DNA of 64,000 nucleotides from Gammaproteobacteria bacterium (GTDB lineage: Bacteria > Pseudomonadota > Gammaproteobacteria > Pseudomonadales > Azotimanducaceae), in contig JAPOTJ010000055.1 in the NCBI GenBank assembly GCA_026709225.1, positions 14,826 to 78,825 of the forward strand, written 5' to 3'. Position 1 is the first letter of the stretch; each line of letters opens with the position of its first letter. The notes beneath the pieces are model-generated. The model was not told the origin of the DNA. It saw only the letters and a list, made by a program, of their open reading frames with translations, and ran no database searches. Below are positions 1 through 8,159 of the stretch, piece after piece. Position numbers and translations under genes: made by a program.

Positions 1-49
<49 letters not shown>

Positions 50-302
50 ACAACGTTTGTTAAATGACATTCGACAGACCTCCTGATCAACTCCGATAAA
101 TCGCCTAGGTCGCCCGCTCATAATCGACCTTGAAACACACGGGCAGTCTACTCTCTTTTTCTGATGCCGTGCTAAAACGCTGATCGTTGAAAAAATTTCA
201 AGCTATTTCACTTCTCTATTGACCCATTTGGGGCATGTGATGCACCTATTTCGGCTCTTGCTCAGCGGACAACAGCGTCGGCGGACATAGTGTTAACACG
301 CC
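50..302. other. Non-coding stretch before the toxin gene
   Basis: I see no gene here. The stretch is more AT-rich than its neighbours and contains one 15-bp inverted repeat at 187-201 (TTGAAA-AAA-TTTCAA). The vapC-like gene ends at its right edge, so this is 3' flank of the toxin-antitoxin pair. No clear terminator T-tract is present. Confidence 0.5.
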
Positions 303-701
303 CTACTTCAGGGCGTTGATTCGAGCGAGCTTGCCGGGCCACTGTAGTATCTTCCGGTCCGAAGTCACCAGCGTGCGTCCCTTCAGGCAGGTGGCGACGA
401 TAAACCGGTCAGCGGGGTCCCTGTGAAAGTTGCTGAGAGATTGCGAGGCGACAGCGATCCCACTATCGATTGGGATGTCGAGGATTCCGAGGCGTAAGAG
501 CTCTAGTCGCCACTCTTCAGGCTCCATCGGCAACTCGATGCGTCCACGTGCGCAGAGCATAGACATTTCCCAAAAGGTGGCAGATGACACTGCGATTGCA
601 TGATCTCGCCACGCGAGGTCTATGTGTTGGCGCGCTTCGCGACCTAGCTTCGCATCGTCTAGCATCAGCCAGAGCAGCGCATGGGTGTCTAGCAATATCA
701 C
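303..701 (-). CDS. vapC: PIN-domain toxin, VapC-like
   Basis: This 132-residue PIN-domain protein is the likely toxin of a type II toxin-antitoxin pair. PIN toxins are metal-dependent RNases that cut tRNA or rRNA. The acidic residues expected for the active site are visible: D5 in the opening LLDTHALLW motif, E45 in SSATFWEMS, D95 and D98 in HRDPADRF, and D115 in VTSDRKI. The length is typical of the family. Translation starts at a GTG that overlaps the TGA of the upstream antitoxin (GTGA), a coupling arrangement usual for such pairs. The cellular RNA target cannot be read from the sequence. Confidence 0.9.
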   Translation of the reverse strand: MILLDTHALLWLMLDDAKLGREARQHIDLAWRDHAIAVSSATFWEMSMLCARGRIELPMEPEEWRLELLRLGILDIPIDSGIAVASQSLSNFHRDPADRFIVATCLKGRTLVTSDRKILQWPGKLARINALK

Positions 702-1000
702 GGATTCAGCACACGATCAGGATCGGTTTCCGCCTCCATCTCATCCCAAAGATCTTCGACATCAACGATCTCGCCCTGTACTTTGATCTGTCCTTTGTAC
801 ATGCCAAGTAAGGTCGCCGGTCGCTTCGTATATGGCAGCAGCCTCGCAATTGGCTCCCTGTTCTTTGTGATCACGATCTCACCATTGTGCTCGGCAACCT
901 CATCCATGAGTTTCAGGCATTTGGCCTTGAATTCTGAAGCTTTCATGTAGCGCGGCTCTGAATAGTCGGGCTTGGTCGATGACTGCGAATGCGCCTTCAA
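698..1000 (-). CDS. Phd/YefM-type antitoxin
   Basis: This 100-residue antitoxin partner of the PIN toxin would neutralise the toxin through its C-terminal tail and bind the operon promoter through its N-terminal Phd/YefM fold. The family signature is seen around residues 19-58, with KASEFKAKCLKLMDEV followed by VITKNREPIARLLP. The C-terminal third is acidic, as expected for a toxin-binding tail. I chose the TTG start at 1000 because AGGAGA (1007-1012 on this strand) lies six bases upstream. The internal ATG at 946 has no comparable ribosome-binding site. The gene is transcribed before, and overlaps, the toxin gene. Confidence 0.85.
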   Translation of the reverse strand: MKAHSQSSTKPDYSEPRYMKASEFKAKCLKLMDEVAEHNGEIVITKNREPIARLLPYTKRPATLLGMYKGQIKVQGEIVDVEDLWDEMEAETDPDRVLNP

Positions 1001-1061
1001 CTGAAATCTCCTGCAAGTTTCACGATGACAATCGTACCATAGTCATGCCTATAGTCACATG

Positions 1062-1985
1062 TCATTTTCGCAGTGCGTCCGTAAGCGCAGACAAGTAACT
1101 CTCACGCAAGCGCTTCGAGACGTGCGCGTTTGGCGCGAATCCGTCGCCGCCGTGATACAGGCCGGGAAAGACAGCAAGCTCCGTGGCAACACCCGCGTCG
1201 CTGAGACGGCGCGCGTACTCGATATCTTCATCACGAAACAGATCCTCACTGCCGACGGACACATAGGCGTTTGGCAAATCTCGGAGGTCGGTTGCGCGCG
1301 TCGCCGCAGCGTAGGGCGAGGCTGACTCGCCGGGTTCGCCGTTCAAGTACATTTCCCAAGCCCTGAACGAAGTGCCTCGGTTCCACACCGGATGGTTGGT
1401 GATGGTGCCGGACGGCGTCGCGTGCAGGTTGTCGATCATTGGGTAGAGCAGAAGCTGCATTCTTAAGGGGAAATTGTCGAGGTCGCGATTCATCAATGCG
1501 ACACCAGCGCTCATGCCGCCGCCGGCACTCGCGCCGCCAATAGCAACGCGATCGAGATCAACCTCATAGCCGGTCTCACCCGACATAATCCAGCGAAGCG
1601 CAGCGTAGCAGTCGTTGGGACCCGCAGGGAAGGGGTGTTCGGGCGCGAGTCGATAATCGACCGAGAACACCGTGCATCCGCAGTGCTTGGCGATCGATTG
1701 CGCCATGGTGTCCTCGCCGTTCCCAAGAATGTACCCACCGCCATGAATCCACAGCACCGCAGCTTGTCTCGATTCGCTCGAAGTGCGGTACACATACACA
1801 TCGAGCGGGCCGTCGTCTGTGTGAATTGAAACCTTGTTGCTGTGTACACCGGATACCGGCGTAAAAGGCATGGCGGCGAGCATCGCGCGAGACGCCACGA
1901 TGTTCTCGCGTGTGAGTTCGAATGCTGGCATCGCCTCAAGTGCTGGCGCCAATTCGGGGTCGATTCGGTTGTAATCAAGCTGCAT
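1062..1985 (-). CDS. Alpha/beta hydrolase, hormone-sensitive-lipase family
   Basis: This cytoplasmic esterase or lipase of about 307 residues hydrolyses carboxyl esters; the natural substrate is unknown. The HSL-family oxyanion motif HGGG is present in WIHGGGYILG. The nucleophile elbow is GASAGGG, the acid residue probably lies in SEDLFRDED, and the catalytic histidine in GLYHGGDGF near the C-terminus. Two upstream in-frame ATGs exist, but the ATG at 1985 is preceded by GAGGA at good spacing and gives the normal family length. It is divergent from the enoyl-CoA hydratase gene across 116 bp, so shared regulation is possible. Confidence 0.9.
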   Translation of the reverse strand: MQLDYNRIDPELAPALEAMPAFELTRENIVASRAMLAAMPFTPVSGVHSNKVSIHTDDGPLDVYVYRTSSESRQAAVLWIHGGGYILGNGEDTMAQSIAKHCGCTVFSVDYRLAPEHPFPAGPNDCYAALRWIMSGETGYEVDLDRVAIGGASAGGGMSAGVALMNRDLDNFPLRMQLLLYPMIDNLHATPSGTITNHPVWNRGTSFRAWEMYLNGEPGESASPYAAATRATDLRDLPNAYVSVGSEDLFRDEDIEYARRLSDAGVATELAVFPGLYHGGDGFAPNAHVSKRLRESYLSALTDALRK

Positions 1986-2101
1986 GGTCAAGTCCTCGTC
2001 AATGAGGCCCTCGGCGTATATCGACATCTTGGCGATTGTAGAGCAAAGCAAGACGTTGGTATGCTATCCGCCGTCTGCGGGATCTGTGTGAGGTTAGATT
2101 C

Positions 2102-2905
2102 GTGACCAAGTTTTGCGAGGTGGAGACGCGCGAGCGCGTCATGATCGTGCGCATCAATCGGCCGGAGCGAATGAACGCCTTGCACCCTCCCGCCAATATC
2201 GAACTCGCCGAGGTGTTCGACGAGTTTGCTGAGAGTCCTGATCTGTGGGTGGCGATTATCACCGGCGCTGGCGACCGCGCCTTTTGCGCAGGCAACGACC
2301 TTCGCTATCAGGCCGAAGGCGGCGAGCGTCTGCCGATGCCGATGGGATTTGGCGGCCTCACTTCGCGGTTTGATCTGAACAAGCCGGTGATTGCCGCGGT
2401 GAATGGCGTTGCCATGGGCGGCGGCTTTGAAATCGCGCTTGCCTGCGACTTGATCATCGCCTCCGAAAATGCCAAGTTCGCGCTGCCGGAGCCAAAGGTC
2501 GGGCTCGCCGCGATTGCTGGTGGCCTGCAGCGACTGCCGCGACAAATCGGCACCAAGCGAGCGCTCGGCATGATTCTGACAGGTCGCCATGTGTCAGCAT
2601 CAGAGGGTGAGTCGCTTGGCTTTGTCAACCAAGTAGTGCCGCAGGCGGCGCTGATGGACACAGCCATGCACTGGGCTGAACAGATCCTGGAGTGCGCGCC
2701 GCTCTCCGTCCGCGCGAGCAAGGAGGTCGTTTACAAGAATTTCGACTATGCCTCGCTGCAGGAATCCATGGAGGCGAGCTACGATGGACTTTTCACCATG
2801 CGCGACAGCGCTGACTTTATTGAAGGCCCGAGGGCGTTCGCCGAAAAGCGTCCGCCAAAATGGACCGGCGCATGGGAAGTCGCCTTGATGCACTCGTCAG
2901 ATTGA
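2102..2905 (+). CDS. Enoyl-CoA hydratase/isomerase (crotonase) family
   Basis: This 267-residue crotonase-fold protein is probably an enoyl-CoA hydratase or isomerase in fatty-acid or side-chain beta-oxidation. The oxyanion-hole segments are AFCAGNDLRY (about residues 60-70) and MGGGFEIALACDL (about 105-118). A glutamate sits in ALPEPKVGL, at the usual catalytic region. The start is GTG at 2102, preceded by GAGG. The crotonase family is catalytically diverse, so the exact reaction is not assignable. The gene is divergent from the esterase and followed by the phoB promoter. Confidence 0.9.
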   Translation: MTKFCEVETRERVMIVRINRPERMNALHPPANIELAEVFDEFAESPDLWVAIITGAGDRAFCAGNDLRYQAEGGERLPMPMGFGGLTSRFDLNKPVIAAVNGVAMGGGFEIALACDLIIASENAKFALPEPKVGLAAIAGGLQRLPRQIGTKRALGMILTGRHVSASEGESLGFVNQVVPQAALMDTAMHWAEQILECAPLSVRASKEVVYKNFDYASLQESMEASYDGLFTMRDSADFIEGPRAFAEKRPPKWTGAWEVALMHSSD

Positions 2906-3030
2906 TCAGTACCTATGATGTCAAATGGATGGATTTCGTCGATGTCGGAGGTTTTCCGCAAAAGGGTGAAGAAAGTTATTGTCGAGCTTGGTTGAGACAC
3001 CCGGAACGGGTGCCTGGGACGCCGCGCCAA

Positions 3031-3064
3031 TTGTCATACGCTTGACATGAACTGAAGTGATACT
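3031..3064 (+). promoter_or_regulatory. Pho box and -10 element upstream of phoB
   Basis: TTGTCAT and TTGACAT occur as direct repeats at 3031-3037 and 3042-3048, an 11-bp period. Together they match the 18-bp PhoB-binding Pho box well. Ten bases later is GATACT (3059-3064), a plausible -10 element at the distance seen in known pho promoters, with no separate -35. This indicates autoregulation of the phoB operon by phosphorylated PhoB under phosphate starvation. Confidence 0.75.
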
Positions 3065-3100
3065 GATGCGTTTTCAAATACCTGCCTTGGAAGAACGGCC

Positions 3101-3844
3101 ATGTCGGTGAAGGTGATGCTCGTTGAGGACGAGGCGGACATCCGCGAGATGCTGGCGCTGTCGTTCATGCGCGCTGGCTTGGAGGTCGTCGAGGCGGAGA
3201 CTGCCGAAGAGTGCCTGCAAAAGATCGAACAGAATGTCCTGCCGGATGTGATGATCATTGATTGGATGCTGCCGGGCATGAGCGGCATCGAATTGGTTCG
3301 GCGTGTTCGCAAGGACACGCTCGTCAAGGAAACGCCGATCATCATGCTCACCGCGCGCGGCGAAGAGGTCGATAAGCTCAAGAGCTTTGAGGTGGGCGTG
3401 GACGACTACGTGACCAAGCCCTTTTCCCCGCGAGAGTTGAATGCGCGCGTGACCGCGCTGATGCGCCGCTCAGGGACGGCGGGCGACGGCAAGCTGCGCG
3501 CCGGCGATATCGAACTCGACCATGTGGCGCATCGCTTGCTCATACGCGACGAGCCGGTACACATCGGCCCCACCGAGTTCAAGCTGCTTGAATGGCTGAT
3601 GCGCCACCCTGATCGCGTCTACGAACGCGAGCAGCTGTTGGACCGTGTATGGGGGCGCACGGTCCTCTTGGACGAGCGAACGGTGGATGTGCATGTGCTA
3701 AGGCTGCGGAAAGTTCTCGCCCCGTTTGACCTCGACGCCGCCGTGCAGACGGTGCGGGGCGTTGGCTATCGCTTCTCGGTCTCGCACAAGCAGAAGAAGA
3801 AAAAGAAAAAAGGAAAGGCGCCCGATGACGTTGCCGGGGTCTGA
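3101..3844 (+). CDS. phoB: Phosphate-regulon response regulator PhoB
   Basis: This 247-residue OmpR/PhoB-class response regulator activates phosphate-starvation genes. The receiver domain (about 1-120) has the acidic pocket in VEDE, the phospho-acceptor D54 in IIDWMLPGMSG, and the conserved lysine in YVTKPFSP. A winged-helix DNA-binding domain follows (about 135-232), ending in TVRGVGYRFS. The C-terminus carries an unusual lysine-rich extension of about 19 residues (QKKKKKKGK). The gene heads the pho operon behind a Pho box. Its own operon is its most likely target. Confidence 0.95.
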   Translation: MSVKVMLVEDEADIREMLALSFMRAGLEVVEAETAEECLQKIEQNVLPDVMIIDWMLPGMSGIELVRRVRKDTLVKETPIIMLTARGEEVDKLKSFEVGVDDYVTKPFSPRELNARVTALMRRSGTAGDGKLRAGDIELDHVAHRLLIRDEPVHIGPTEFKLLEWLMRHPDRVYEREQLLDRVWGRTVLLDERTVDVHVLRLRKVLAPFDLDAAVQTVRGVGYRFSVSHKQKKKKKKGKAPDDVAGV

Positions 3845-3858
3845 TCGCCGTCAATCGC

Positions 3859-5148
3859 ATGGGTAGGCTGGCCTGGGTTGCCATAGGCATTCTTGCGAGC
3901 GTCCTTGTTTGGCAGCAGCTTGGGTTTGCTTGGGGCCTGGTGGCGGCGCTCGCTGTCGTCGTTGCTTACTTATCGACTCAACTCGCGCAATTGTCTCGTT
4001 GGGCGCAGCGGCCGCTCAAGCGACCCGAGCAAGACTCGATTTGGCGGCGCGACGCCTTGCGTATCGGGCAATCGCTTCGCAGCGCCCGTGCACGGGCGCG
4101 CCGTTTCGCGAGCGTGCTCAGGCAGATGCGGCGCACGGCGGACTCCATTCCCGACGGTCTCGTGGTGGTGCGTGGCGCTGGCGAGATCGAATACTTCAAT
4201 CAAAGCGCGCGCAGGATGCTCGGACTACTTCAAAGTGATCGCGGCAAAAACCTGTTCGCGCTCATTCGCGACCCTGATGTGCAGGCGCTGCTCGCAGGCG
4301 GTGGCGAGGCGCTTGTCGAAATCGACTCGCCGGTCACCGCTGGCGCGCGCATCGAGATGCGCCGCGTCAAGCTCCAGGAAGAGCGCGATATCGTCATCGC
4401 GCGCGACGTGACCGAGCTGAATCGGCTGCTGACGCTGCGCCGCGATTTTGTCGCCAACATCTCGCATGAGTTGAGGACGCCGCTCACGGTCATTCTCGGC
4501 TATCTGGAATCGCTCACCGAAGAGAAGCTCGGCAAGGCGCAGCGACAGGCGGCGATCGCCAAGCTAGAGCGGCCAGCGAGGCGCATGCAGGCGCTCGCCG
4601 AAGACCTCTTGACCCTGACCAATCTTGAGTCGTCGCCGTATCCTGACGATTCGAAGGTCACTGGCGTGGTGGTTGACGGCGTGCTGCAAGCGGTGGTGGA
4701 AGAAGCGCGCAACCTCTCGGGCGGCAAGCACGATATATCGCTTGAGAGTGATGCGACGCTCGCTGTCGAAGGGGTGTTCGAAGAGATCTACAGCGCATTT
4801 CACAACCTTGTCAGCAATGCCGTTCGCTACAGTCCGAATGGCGGTCATATCCGCGTTCGGTGGATGCGTCGCGCCGAGGGCGCCGTGTTCGAGGTCTCGG
4901 ATGAAGGCGTCGGCATTGCCGCTGAGCACCTGTCGCGCTTGACCGAGCGCTTTTATCGAGTGGACTTCAAGAGCGCTCGCGTGCGTGGCGGCACCGGCCT
5001 TGGACTGGCTATCGTTAAGCATGTGCTCAGGCGCCACGGCTCGGTGCTGCAGGTGGAGAGCACGCCGGGCGAAGGCAGCCGCTTCTGGTTTTTGCTGCCG
5101 CACATCGAAGCCGTGAAGTCGTGCAGCGAAGCGAGTGAGGCGCGATGA
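3859..5148 (+). CDS. phoR: Phosphate-regulon sensor kinase PhoR
   Basis: This membrane-bound sensor histidine kinase of 429 residues is the partner of PhoB. Two hydrophobic segments lie at about 4-17 and 24-38, followed by a basic stretch. A PAS-like domain runs from about 95 to 185. The dimerisation/phospho-acceptor motif is FVANISHELRTPL, with H203. The ATP-binding domain shows NAVRYSP, DEGVGI and GGTGLGLAIVKH. Phosphate status is presumably sensed through contact with the Pst transporter and PhoU rather than by a periplasmic domain, which is absent. It starts 14 bp after phoB and overlaps pstS by four bases. Confidence 0.95.
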   Translation: MGRLAWVAIGILASVLVWQQLGFAWGLVAALAVVVAYLSTQLAQLSRWAQRPLKRPEQDSIWRRDALRIGQSLRSARARARRFASVLRQMRRTADSIPDGLVVVRGAGEIEYFNQSARRMLGLLQSDRGKNLFALIRDPDVQALLAGGGEALVEIDSPVTAGARIEMRRVKLQEERDIVIARDVTELNRLLTLRRDFVANISHELRTPLTVILGYLESLTEEKLGKAQRQAAIAKLERPARRMQALAEDLLTLTNLESSPYPDDSKVTGVVVDGVLQAVVEEARNLSGGKHDISLESDATLAVEGVFEEIYSAFHNLVSNAVRYSPNGGHIRVRWMRRAEGAVFEVSDEGVGIAAEHLSRLTERFYRVDFKSARVRGGTGLGLAIVKHVLRRHGSVLQVESTPGEGSRFWFLLPHIEAVKSCSEASEAR

Positions 5149-6101
5149 GACGCATATCGGTGGCAATCCTGCCGCTTTTCTTCTTTTGGCTGTCGAGCGC
5201 TGTTCCCGAAGTGCCTCGGCTCGAACCATACCAGCGAGTGAGCGGCATATCGGGCAATCTCTCTTCGATCGGCTCCGATTCGCTTGCCAATCTGATGACG
5301 CTGTGGAGCGAGGCGTTTCAGGAGATCTATCCGAGCGTGAACGTGCAAGTGCAGGCAGCGGGCTCTTCGACCGCGCCGCTCGCGCTTGTTCAGGGCACCG
5401 CCGACTTTGGCCCCATGAGTCGCTTGATGAAGGGGCGCGAGATCGATGCCTTCGAGGCGCGCTACGGCTATGCGCCCACCGTCTTTCGCGTTGCGGCCGA
5501 TGCGCTCACGGTCTATGTACACCGCGACAACCCCATCGAATCCTTAAGCTTGCCGCAGGTCGATGCCATTTTCTCGCGCACGCGGCGCTGCGGCGCGCTT
5601 GGCGACGTCCGCGAATGGCGCGATGTCGGGCTTGGCGGCAGGTTGGAGCGAACGCCCTTGCAGCTCTACGGCCGCAACGCGGCGTCCGGCACCTATGGCT
5701 ACTTCAAGCAGCATGTGCTGTGTTCAGGTGACTTCAAGGACACCGTCAACGAACAGCCAGGGTCCGCTTCGGTGGTGCAGGCAGTGTCCTCTTCGCCGAG
5801 CGGCATCGGCTATTCGGGGATCGGCTATCGCACTTCCGGTGTACGTGCCGTGCCGCTGGCAGTTGAAGAAGGGCTTGCGCCGGTGATGCCGAGCGCGGCC
5901 ACTGCATCGAACCGCAGCTATCCGCTCTCGCGCTATCTGTATGTCTATGTCAACAAGCCGCCACAAGGTAGGATGCGTCCATTGAACACGGAGTTTCTTC
6001 GCTTTGTGCTGTCGGAAACAGGTCAGGGTGTCGCCGAGAAGGATGGGTTCGTGCCTTTGACCACCACGGTTGCCCTGCGCGAGCAGCGGAAGATCGAGTA
6101 G
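5145..6101 (+). CDS. pstS: Phosphate-binding protein PstS
   Basis: This periplasmic phosphate-binding protein (318 residues) belongs to the Pst ABC importer. A signal peptide with hydrophobic core LPLFFFWLSSAV occupies about the first 20 residues. Substrate-binding signatures follow: GSDSLANLMTLW, AAGSSTAPLAL, DFGPMSR and YGRNAASGTYGYF. The family's usual anion-binding serine/threonine and arginine positions appear to be covered by these motifs. Translation is coupled to phoR through an ATGA overlap. The gene order phoB-phoR-pstS within a single transcript is compact; pstS is often separately promoted in other bacteria. Confidence 0.92.
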   Translation: MRRISVAILPLFFFWLSSAVPEVPRLEPYQRVSGISGNLSSIGSDSLANLMTLWSEAFQEIYPSVNVQVQAAGSSTAPLALVQGTADFGPMSRLMKGREIDAFEARYGYAPTVFRVAADALTVYVHRDNPIESLSLPQVDAIFSRTRRCGALGDVREWRDVGLGGRLERTPLQLYGRNAASGTYGYFKQHVLCSGDFKDTVNEQPGSASVVQAVSSSPSGIGYSGIGYRTSGVRAVPLAVEEGLAPVMPSAATASNRSYPLSRYLYVYVNKPPQGRMRPLNTEFLRFVLSETGQGVAEKDGFVPLTTTVALREQRKIE

Positions 6102-6104
6102 TTT

Positions 6105-8150
6105 GTGGCGCGGCCGCTAGCATTCAAGAGACGCTTTGTCGATGCCTTGCTGAGACGTCTTGTTGGCGTTGGCGGCGCCGGCGTGATTGCGACCATCGCG
6201 CTGATCTTCCTCTATCTTGTCTGGGTGGTCGCGCCGGCGCTCAAGACGCCGAGCGTGACCGAGATCGATGTGATCGATACGCATCCTGCGACGAACCGGC
6301 GCGTGTTCGGCGTGGACGATACCTATGCGCAGCTCGACGCGAACGGTGATTTGCGGTTCTTTCGATCAAGGCTGGCGAGCGAAGGCGACGCTCGTGCGCC
6401 GCTTGCCGAGCCGCGCTTTGACGGTGCGCCTGTGCATCTTGGCGACGTGACGGATTTTGATGTCTACTGGGCAGCAGACAGACTGAAGATCGTCCTTCTC
6501 AAGGATGCGGGCGCTGTCATCGAATTGATCGAGTTTGATGCGAGCGATGCCCGCTTGCCGCTCGCAGAGATTGCGCGCACCCTATTCGCGGGCGATGCGG
6601 ATCAGGGGCAGATGCAAGCGGCTTTCGAAATGGTGCGTGTCGGGCCGCGCGGCACGCTGCTCTATGCGCTCGATGCGCGTGGGTCGCTGCATCTTATAGA
6701 CGCAAAGCGAGCGGGCGGCTTGAAGCGCACAGGCGCGTGGCCGCTTGTCCCCGAATCGAGCGATGTTTCTGCGATCACCTTCCTCTCTGGCCGATATTCG
6801 TGGCTCGTTGCGGATGATCATGGCCTCGTCACGCAGTGGATGATGCGCGCGCGCGAAGTCCTGCCGATGCGCGAGTTCAATTTTGATGCCCGCATCACGC
6901 ACCTTGCCGCCGAGCCTTGGCGAAAGGTCGCGCTCGCTGTGGACGAGCAAGGCGGCGTCCACCTGATGCACACCACGTCCGGGCGCGTGCTGGCGATGAA
7001 GGAACTTGATCGCGTGTCTGACATCGAGCAGATTCAAGTGTCGCCGCGCGGAGACAGGGCACTTCTGCGCAGTCGCGATGGTCAATCGCGACAGCTCATG
7101 CTGGACAACGAGCATCCTGAAATTTCGTGGCGCTCGCTCATGGCCAAAACTTGGTACGAAGGCTATCCGCAGCCGAGCTACACCTGGCAGAGCGCCGCAT
7201 CGGAATCCGATTTCGAGCCGAAGTTCTCATTCGTGCCGCTGATCGTCGGCACCTTCAAAGCCGCCTTCTACGCCATGCTGGTCGCCGTGCCTGTTGCTGT
7301 GCTCGGCGCCATCTACACGGCTTACTTCATGGCGCCCGCCATGCGCCGGCTTGTCAAGCCTGGTGTTGAATTCATGGCAGCCATGCCTACGGTGGTGCTC
7401 GGGTTCCTCGCAGGTTTGTGGCTCGCGCCGCTTGTCGAATCGCACTTGACCGCGACCTTGCTGTCGTTCATCGCCCTGCCGCTCAGTGTGCTTGCGCTCT
7501 CGCGCCTCGCATCACCTTTGCCGGAGGCATCTGTGCGCAAGCTCGAGCCTTGGCTCGGGCTGGTCGCAGTTCCACTCATTGCGCTCATTGTCTGGCTGCT
7601 CTTTCGCTTTGATGCGCCGCTCGAATCGCTCCTCTTCTCCGGCGACGCCCAATACTGGTTCCGCACGGTGCTCGGCCTCGACTACGATCAGCGCAACGCG
7701 CTCGTTGTTGGCATTGCCATGGGCATCGCGGTGGTGCCGATCATCTTCAGCATCTCGGAGGATGCCATTCACGGCGTGCCGCGCCACTTGACGAGCGGTT
7801 CGCTTGCGCTCGGCGCGACGCCATGGCAGACGCTCGCAAACCTCGTTGTGCCGTTTGCCAGCCCCGGCATTTTCTCGGCCGTAATGATCGGCTTTGGCCG
7901 CGCTGTCGGCGAGACCATGATCGTGCTCATGGCAACGGGCAACACGCCGCTCACCAATATGAACCTCTTTGAAGGCATGCGCACCTTTGCCGCCAATATT
8001 GCCGTCGAGCTGCCGGAATCGGAAGTTGGCAGCAGCCATTTTCGCCTGCTGTTCTTGAGTGCGCTGCTGCTTTTCGTCGTGACGTTTGTGTTCAACACCA
8101 TCGCCGAGGTCGTGCGCACGCGGCTACGCAAGCGCTACGCGAGTTTGTAG
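6105..8150 (+). CDS. pstC: Phosphate ABC transporter permease PstC (long form)
   Basis: This inner-membrane permease subunit of the phosphate importer has 681 residues, far longer than the roughly 320 of E. coli PstC. One membrane segment (about 19-40) is followed by a large soluble, presumably periplasmic region of some 330 residues rich in beta-type repeats. The permease domain, with its further membrane helices, occupies about 375-680. The coupling (EAA-like) loop is visible around TSGSLALGATPWQTLANLV. The enlarged PstC is a known variant in Gammaproteobacteria such as Pseudomonas and Vibrio. The start is a GTG three bases after the pstS stop; a TTG two bases earlier is out of frame. Confidence 0.93.
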   Translation: MARPLAFKRRFVDALLRRLVGVGGAGVIATIALIFLYLVWVVAPALKTPSVTEIDVIDTHPATNRRVFGVDDTYAQLDANGDLRFFRSRLASEGDARAPLAEPRFDGAPVHLGDVTDFDVYWAADRLKIVLLKDAGAVIELIEFDASDARLPLAEIARTLFAGDADQGQMQAAFEMVRVGPRGTLLYALDARGSLHLIDAKRAGGLKRTGAWPLVPESSDVSAITFLSGRYSWLVADDHGLVTQWMMRAREVLPMREFNFDARITHLAAEPWRKVALAVDEQGGVHLMHTTSGRVLAMKELDRVSDIEQIQVSPRGDRALLRSRDGQSRQLMLDNEHPEISWRSLMAKTWYEGYPQPSYTWQSAASESDFEPKFSFVPLIVGTFKAAFYAMLVAVPVAVLGAIYTAYFMAPAMRRLVKPGVEFMAAMPTVVLGFLAGLWLAPLVESHLTATLLSFIALPLSVLALSRLASPLPEASVRKLEPWLGLVAVPLIALIVWLLFRFDAPLESLLFSGDAQYWFRTVLGLDYDQRNALVVGIAMGIAVVPIIFSISEDAIHGVPRHLTSGSLALGATPWQTLANLVVPFASPGIFSAVMIGFGRAVGETMIVLMATGNTPLTNMNLFEGMRTFAANIAVELPESEVGSSHFRLLFLSALLLFVVTFVFNTIAEVVRTRLRKRYASL

Positions 8151-8159
8151 GTGCGATCG

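Noticed and set aside
6105-8150. PstC as an accidental fusion of two genes
   Set aside because: The long soluble insert matches the known long PstC form of Gammaproteobacteria and is paired with an equally enlarged PstA.
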